A stretch of DNA of 35,640 nt, taken from contig CAZIGW010000117.1 in assembly GCA_964538565.1 (NCBI GenBank), positions 1-35,640 on the forward strand, given 5' to 3'. The stretch is from CAYVBN01 sp964538565. Its GTDB lineage: Bacteria > Pseudomonadota > Alphaproteobacteria > Rhizobiales > Xanthobacteraceae. Shown here in pieces: positions 31,918-35,640 of the stretch. The position numbers were made by a program, and so were the translations under genes. The notes beneath the pieces were generated by a model. The model had not been told where the DNA came from. It did not search any database and was given only the letters and a program-made list of their open reading frames with translations. Numbering within the stretch: the stretch's first letter is position 1; each line of letters opens with the position of its first letter.

Positions 31918-31976
31918 TGCGCGCGGGCTGGCATGCGAAGCGGCGGACGGTGCTGCGAATGGCGGAGGTCGACTGA
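31914..31976 (+). CDS. Tiny 20-residue ORF linking nuoD and nuoE
   Basis: A 20-residue frame, MMRAGWHAKRRTVLRMAEVD. Its ATG overlaps the nuoD stop (ATGA) and its TGA shares a base with the nuoE ATG (TGATG). It may be a translational-coupling relay that carries ribosomes across the 58-base gap, or chance. It shows no recognisable domain. Confidence 0.3.
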   Translation: MMRAGWHAKRRTVLRMAEVD

Positions 31977-32755
31977 TGGCCGTTCGTCGACTGGCCGCGC
32001 CGGAGCTGCAGCCGAAGGAGTTCGCGTTCACGGCGGACAATCTCGCCTGGGCCAAGGCGCAGATCGCCAAGTATCCGGAGAACCGGCAGATGTCCGCGGT
32101 CGTTCCGCTCCTGTGGCGCGCGCAGGAGCAGGCCGGCGGCTGGCTGCCGCAGAAGGCGATCGAATACGTCGCGGCCCTGCTCGACATGCCGAACATCCGC
32201 GCGCTCGAGATCGCCACGTTCTACACGATGTTCAACCTCGAGCCGGTCGGCAAATTCCACGTCCAGCTCTGCGGGACGACGCCGTGCGTGCTGCGCGGAG
32301 CGGACGACCTCAAGAAGGTGTGCCGGCAGAAGATCGGCGAGGAACATCATGTGACCGACGACGGCAAACTGTCGTGGGTCGAGGTCGAGTGCCTCGGCGC
32401 CTGCGTGAATGCGCCGGTGGCGCAGATCAACTACGATTTCTACGAGGATCTGACGGCCGAGAGCTTCGCCCGCGTGCTCGACGATCTCGTGGCCGGCAGG
32501 ACGCCGAAGCCCGGCCCGCAGGTCGACCGGCAGTTCTCCGCGCCCGTCGGCGGGCCGACGACGCTGACCGATCCCTTGCTCTATCCGCTCGCCTCGGCGG
32601 CCAAGAAGCCCGCGGCCGGCACGGCGAAGCACCGCGGCCCGGCGCTCGCGGACGAGGATCTCAAGAAGCCCGGGGTGACGGCCGACGTGGCCGAGAGCCC
32701 GGTGCCCAAGCCGTCTCCTCCGATCGACGACGCTACCCGGCCCAGGCGCAAGTGA
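31976..32755 (+). CDS. nuoE: NADH-quinone oxidoreductase subunit E (24 kDa)
   Basis: A 259-residue subunit of the NADH-oxidising module. It carries the [2Fe-2S] cluster N1a through C99, C104 (LCGTTPC) and C139, C143 (ECLGAC). The thioredoxin-like core ends by about 180. The remaining 75-80 residues form a Pro/Lys/Ala-rich, probably disordered tail, longer than in enterobacterial NuoE (about 166 residues); extended NuoE forms occur in alphaproteobacteria. The start at 31976 overlaps the preceding tiny ORF, and the TGA shares one base with the nuoF ATG. Confidence 0.96.
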   Translation: MAVRRLAAPELQPKEFAFTADNLAWAKAQIAKYPENRQMSAVVPLLWRAQEQAGGWLPQKAIEYVAALLDMPNIRALEIATFYTMFNLEPVGKFHVQLCGTTPCVLRGADDLKKVCRQKIGEEHHVTDDGKLSWVEVECLGACVNAPVAQINYDFYEDLTAESFARVLDDLVAGRTPKPGPQVDRQFSAPVGGPTTLTDPLLYPLASAAKKPAAGTAKHRGPALADEDLKKPGVTADVAESPVPKPSPPIDDATRPRRK

Positions 32756-34056
32756 TGCTCGACGACAAGGATCGCATCTTCAGGAATCTCTATGGTCTCC
32801 ACGACTGGGGACTGAAGGGCGCGCGTGCGCGCGGCGCCTGGGACGGCACCAAGGCCATCCTGGAAAAGGGGCGCGACGGCATCATCAACGAGATGAAGGC
32901 GTCCGGCCTGCGTGGCCGCGGCGGCGCCGGTTTCCCGACCGGGTTGAAGTGGTCGTTCATGCCGAAGCAGTCGGACGGACGGCCGCACTATCTCGTGGTC
33001 AACGCCGACGAATCCGAACCCGGCACCTGCAAGGACCGCGAGATCATGCGGCACGATCCGCACCTGCTGGTCGAAGGCTGCCTGATCGCCGGTTTCGCCA
33101 TGGGTGCGCACGTCGGCTACATCTACGTGCGGGGCGAGTTCATCCGCGAGCGCGAGCGCCTGCAGGCGGCGATCGACCAGGCCTACGAAGCCAAGCTGAT
33201 CGGCCCCAACAACAGCCACGGCTGGGACTTCGACATCATCGTCCACCACGGCGCCGGCGCCTATATCTGCGGCGAGGAGACGGCGCTGCTCGAATCCCTC
33301 GAGGGCAAGAAGGGCATGCCGCGGCTCAAGCCGCCGTTCCCGGCGAACGTCGGCCTCTACGGCTGCCCGACGACGGTGAACAACGTGGAGTCCATCGCGG
33401 TCGCGCCCGACATCCTGCGGCGCGGCGCCGCCTGGTTCTCCTCGATCGGCCGGCCGAACAACACCGGCACCAAGCTGTTCTGCATCTCCGGTCACGTCGA
33501 ACGCCCGTGCAACGTCGAGGAGGCGATGGGGGTCACCTTCCGCGAACTGATCGAGAGCCATTGCGGCGGGGTGCGCGGCGGCTGGGACAACCTGCTCGCC
33601 GTCATTCCGGGCGGCTCCTCGGTGCCGCTGCTGCCGGCCTCGCAGTGCGAGGACCTCTACATGGATTTCGACACGCTGAGGAACCTGAAATCGGGACTCG
33701 GCACCGCGGCGGTGATCGTGATGGACAAGTCGACCGACATCGTGCGGGCGATCGCGCGCATCTCCTATTTCTACAAGCACGAGAGCTGCGGCCAGTGCAC
33801 GCCCTGTCGCGAAGGCACCGGCTGGATGTGGCGCGTGCTCTCGCGCATGGCCGAGGGCAGGGCGCAGAAACGCGAGATCGACATGCTGCTCGAGGTCACC
33901 ACCCAGGTCGAGGGGCATACGATCTGCGCCCTCGGCGACGCCGCTGCCTGGCCGATCCAGGGCCTGATCCGTCATTTCCGCGGCGAGATCGAGCGGCGCA
34001 TCGACACCTATGCGGCGAACCCGCATCCCGAGCCGGTTGCGGTCGCGGCGGAGTAG
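32755..34056 (+). CDS. nuoF: NADH-quinone oxidoreductase subunit F (51 kDa)
   Basis: A 433-residue flavoprotein that accepts electrons from NADH. The glycine-rich FMN/NADH loop GRGGAGFPTG lies at 54-63. Further FMN contacts lie in NADESEPGTCKDR and GAGAYICGEETALLES. Cluster N3 ligands are C345, C348, C351 (SCGQCTPC) and C391 (TICALGD). All catalytic elements are present and the length is normal. The start at 32755 overlaps the nuoE stop (TGATG). About 156 bases separate it from nuoG, an unusually large gap for this operon, filled by a small ORF with a strong ribosome site. Confidence 0.98.
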   Translation: MLDDKDRIFRNLYGLHDWGLKGARARGAWDGTKAILEKGRDGIINEMKASGLRGRGGAGFPTGLKWSFMPKQSDGRPHYLVVNADESEPGTCKDREIMRHDPHLLVEGCLIAGFAMGAHVGYIYVRGEFIRERERLQAAIDQAYEAKLIGPNNSHGWDFDIIVHHGAGAYICGEETALLESLEGKKGMPRLKPPFPANVGLYGCPTTVNNVESIAVAPDILRRGAAWFSSIGRPNNTGTKLFCISGHVERPCNVEEAMGVTFRELIESHCGGVRGGWDNLLAVIPGGSSVPLLPASQCEDLYMDFDTLRNLKSGLGTAAVIVMDKSTDIVRAIARISYFYKHESCGQCTPCREGTGWMWRVLSRMAEGRAQKREIDMLLEVTTQVEGHTICALGDAAAWPIQGLIRHFRGEIERRIDTYAANPHPEPVAVAAE

Positions 34057-34067
34057 AGGAGGCGCGG

Positions 34068-34184
34068 ATGTCGGATCGAATCCTGCGCACGTTGAATTTG
34101 CTGGTTCGCATGGATATGGCCGCGGGTGTTTATGGTCGCGGCCCCGCTGCTGATCTGCCGCACCCTGCGCTGACGAGCCGATGA
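34068..34184 (+). CDS. Small 38-residue ORF between nuoF and nuoG
   Basis: A frame of 38 residues starting MSDRILRTLNLLVRMDMA. It has a perfect AGGAGG (34057-34062) five bases before the ATG, the strongest ribosome site in the operon. There is no known domain; the first half is amphipathic and the rest Pro/Ala-rich. It may be a real small protein, a leader for nuoG translation, or the remnant of a longer gene, since small hypothetical genes are sometimes annotated at this junction in related bacteria. Confidence 0.45.
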   Translation: MSDRILRTLNLLVRMDMAAGVYGRGPAADLPHPALTSR

Positions 34185-34212
34185 CCACAGGACGCGAAAC
34201 GAAGACGTGAAG

Positions 34213-35640
34213 ATGACCAAGATCGTCGTCGACGGCCAGGAGATCGACGTACCGCCGGAGTACACGCTGCTCCAGGCGTGCGAAGCCGCAGGCGCGGAGA
34301 TCCCGCGCTTCTGCTTCCACGAGCGGCTGTCGATCGCCGGCAACTGCCGTATGTGCCTGGTCGAGCTCAAGGGTTCGCCCAAGCCGGTGGCGAGCTGCGC
34401 CTGGGGCGTACGCGACTGCCGCCCCGGCCCGAACGGCGAACCCCCGGAGGTCAGCACGCGCTCGCCGATGGTGAAGAAGGCGCGCGAAGGAGTGATGGAG
34501 TTCCTGCTCATCAATCACCCGCTCGACTGCCCGATCTGCGACCAGGGCGGGGAGTGCGACCTGCAGGACCAGGCGATGGCCTACGGGGTCGACTCCAGCC
34601 GATTCCATGAGAACAAGCGGGCGGTCGAAGACAAGTACGTCGGCGCGTTGGTGAAGACGGTCATGACGCGCTGCATCCACTGCACGCGCTGCATCCGCTT
34701 CGCCACCGAAGTCGCCGGCGTTCCCGAGCTCGGCGCCCTCGGCCGCGGCGAGGACATGGAGATCACGACCTATCTCGAAAGCGCCATGACCTCCGAGCTG
34801 CAGGGCAACGTGGTCGACCTCTGCCCGGTCGGCGCGCTCACCTCGAAGCCTTATGCGTTCGTGGCCCGTCCGTGGGAACTCGGCAAGACGGAATCGATCG
34901 ACGTGATGGACGCCGTCGGTTCGGCGATCCGCGTCGACACGCGCGGCCGCGAGGTCATGCGCATCCTGCCGCGCGTCAACGACGACGTGAACGAGGAGTG
35001 GATCTCCGACAAGACGCGGCAGATCGTCGACGGCCTGCGCACGCAGCGCCTCGACCAGCCTTACGTGCGCGACAACGGGCGGCTGCGCCCGGCGTCGTGG
35101 AGCGAGGCGTTCCAGGCGATCGCCGAGCGGCTCGCCACCAGCTCGCCCGGACGCGTCGGCGCCATCGCGGGCGACCTTGCCTCGGTCGAGGAGATGTTCG
35201 CCCTCAAGGACCTGCTGACGCGCCTCGGATCGCGCAACTTCGACTGCCGGCAGGACGGCAGCGCGCTCGAGCCGGGCTGGGGCCGGGCCACTTATCTGTT
35301 CAATGCCACCATCGCCGGCATCGAGCGTGCCGATGCGCTGCTCGTCGTCGGCTCCAATCCGCGCAAGGAAGCGGCGGTCCTCAACGCGCGCATTCGCAAG
35401 CGCTGGCGCGCCGGCACGTTCCCGGTCGGCCTGATCGGCGAGAAGGTCGACCTGACCTACCCGTACGACTATCTGGGTGCCGGACCCGAGACTCTGGCCG
35501 ACGTGGCGGCCGGTCGGCACGGCTTCGCCGACGTGCTGCGCAAGGCCGAACGTCCACTCGTCATCGTCGGCGCGGGTGCGCTCGCCCGCCGCGACGGTGC
35601 GGCCGTGGCCCCGCACGCCGCCCAGGCCCCGGGCGCTCTC
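34213..35640 (+). CDS. nuoG: NADH-quinone oxidoreductase subunit G (75 kDa), partial
   Basis: The first 476 codons of the largest peripheral subunit; the gene continues past the window. Cluster ligands are complete: C34, C45, C48, C62 for [2Fe-2S] N1b; H102, C106, C109, C115 for N5; C154, C157, C160, C204 for N4. The molybdopterin-oxidoreductase-like domain (which binds no metal in complex I) starts near 215. ATG 34213 is preferred; GTG at 34207 is an alternative two codons earlier. The ribosome site is weak, so coupling to the upstream small ORF is possible. The extra cysteine C69 lies in an insertion after C62. Confidence 0.97.
   Translation, partial: MTKIVVDGQEIDVPPEYTLLQACEAAGAEIPRFCFHERLSIAGNCRMCLVELKGSPKPVASCAWGVRDCRPGPNGEPPEVSTRSPMVKKAREGVMEFLLINHPLDCPICDQGGECDLQDQAMAYGVDSSRFHENKRAVEDKYVGALVKTVMTRCIHCTRCIRFATEVAGVPELGALGRGEDMEITTYLESAMTSELQGNVVDLCPVGALTSKPYAFVARPWELGKTESIDVMDAVGSAIRVDTRGREVMRILPRVNDDVNEEWISDKTRQIVDGLRTQRLDQPYVRDNGRLRPASWSEAFQAIAERLATSSPGRVGAIAGDLASVEEMFALKDLLTRLGSRNFDCRQDGSALEPGWGRATYLFNATIAGIERADALLVVGSNPRKEAAVLNARIRKRWRAGTFPVGLIGEKVDLTYPYDYLGAGPETLADVAAGRHGFADVLRKAERPLVIVGAGALARRDGAAVAPHAAQAPGAL

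Noticed and set aside
32581..35616. A 1011-codon minus-strand frame
   Set aside because: It is antisense to nuoE, nuoF and nuoG, which have complete cofactor motifs. The open frame is a by-product of high GC.

Overview
The window is a piece of GC-rich bacterial chromosome. The gene content and order fit an alphaproteobacterium, most likely Hyphomicrobiales (Rhizobiales). The reasons are a nuoA-B-C-D-E-F-G order with separate nuoC and nuoD, a long-tailed NuoE, a three-gene membrane sugar-acid dehydrogenase, and many ATGA/GTGA/TGATG stop-start overlaps. The genus cannot be fixed from sequence alone. I found no tRNA, rRNA, CRISPR array, transposase or phage gene.

Layout, left to right. (a) 1-435: no recognisable gene. 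(b) 436-2150 (+): a polysaccharide-deacetylase-like protein overlapping a formyltransferase, probably a surface-sugar modification pair. (c) 2269-6316 (+): a taurine/sulfonate/nitrate-type ABC importer (ATPase, permease, substrate-binding protein) with an alpha/beta hydrolase between permease and binding protein. (d) 6582-10352 (+): the three parts of a periplasmic gluconate-2-dehydrogenase-type enzyme (small subunit, GMC flavoprotein, triheme cytochrome c). The flavoprotein gene carries a one-base frameshift in a G run. (e) 10529-11500 (+): an ornithine-cyclodeaminase/mu-crystallin family enzyme. (f) 11600-12307 (-): a membrane protein made of three copies of a two-helix hairpin. (g) 12887-16295 (+): cysH-cysD-cysN sulfate assimilation genes, with a DUF2061-like membrane domain fused to the C-terminus of CysN. 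(h) 16349-21263 (-): a second ABC importer of the iron(III)/polyamine type (two-domain permease, ATPase, binding protein), again with an alpha/beta hydrolase. (i) 21466-27606 (-): three tandem paralogues, each a tetratricopeptide array followed by a GT9-like glycosyltransferase domain. (j) 28039-28407 (+): an SPW-repeat membrane protein. (k) 28718-35640 (+): the complex I operon nuoA-nuoG. A fluoroacetyl-CoA-thioesterase-like gene sits between nuoC and nuoD, tiny ORFs sit at the nuoD/nuoE and nuoF/nuoG junctions, and nuoG runs off the end.

How the genes fit together. The two importers each bring in an unknown small organic solute that a co-transcribed hydrolase could cleave. The GMC/cytochrome trio would oxidise a periplasmic polyol or sugar acid and pass electrons towards the respiratory chain, while complex I feeds NADH electrons into that chain. 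The cys genes reduce sulfate through APS. The deacetylase/formyltransferase pair and the TPR-glycosyltransferases point to envelope or protein glycan modification. The most unusual items are the CysN-DUF2061 fusion, the catalytically complete FlK-like thioesterase inside the nuo operon, the TPR-GT9 triplet with a roughly six-repeat length difference between two members, and the repeated pairing of an importer with a hydrolase.
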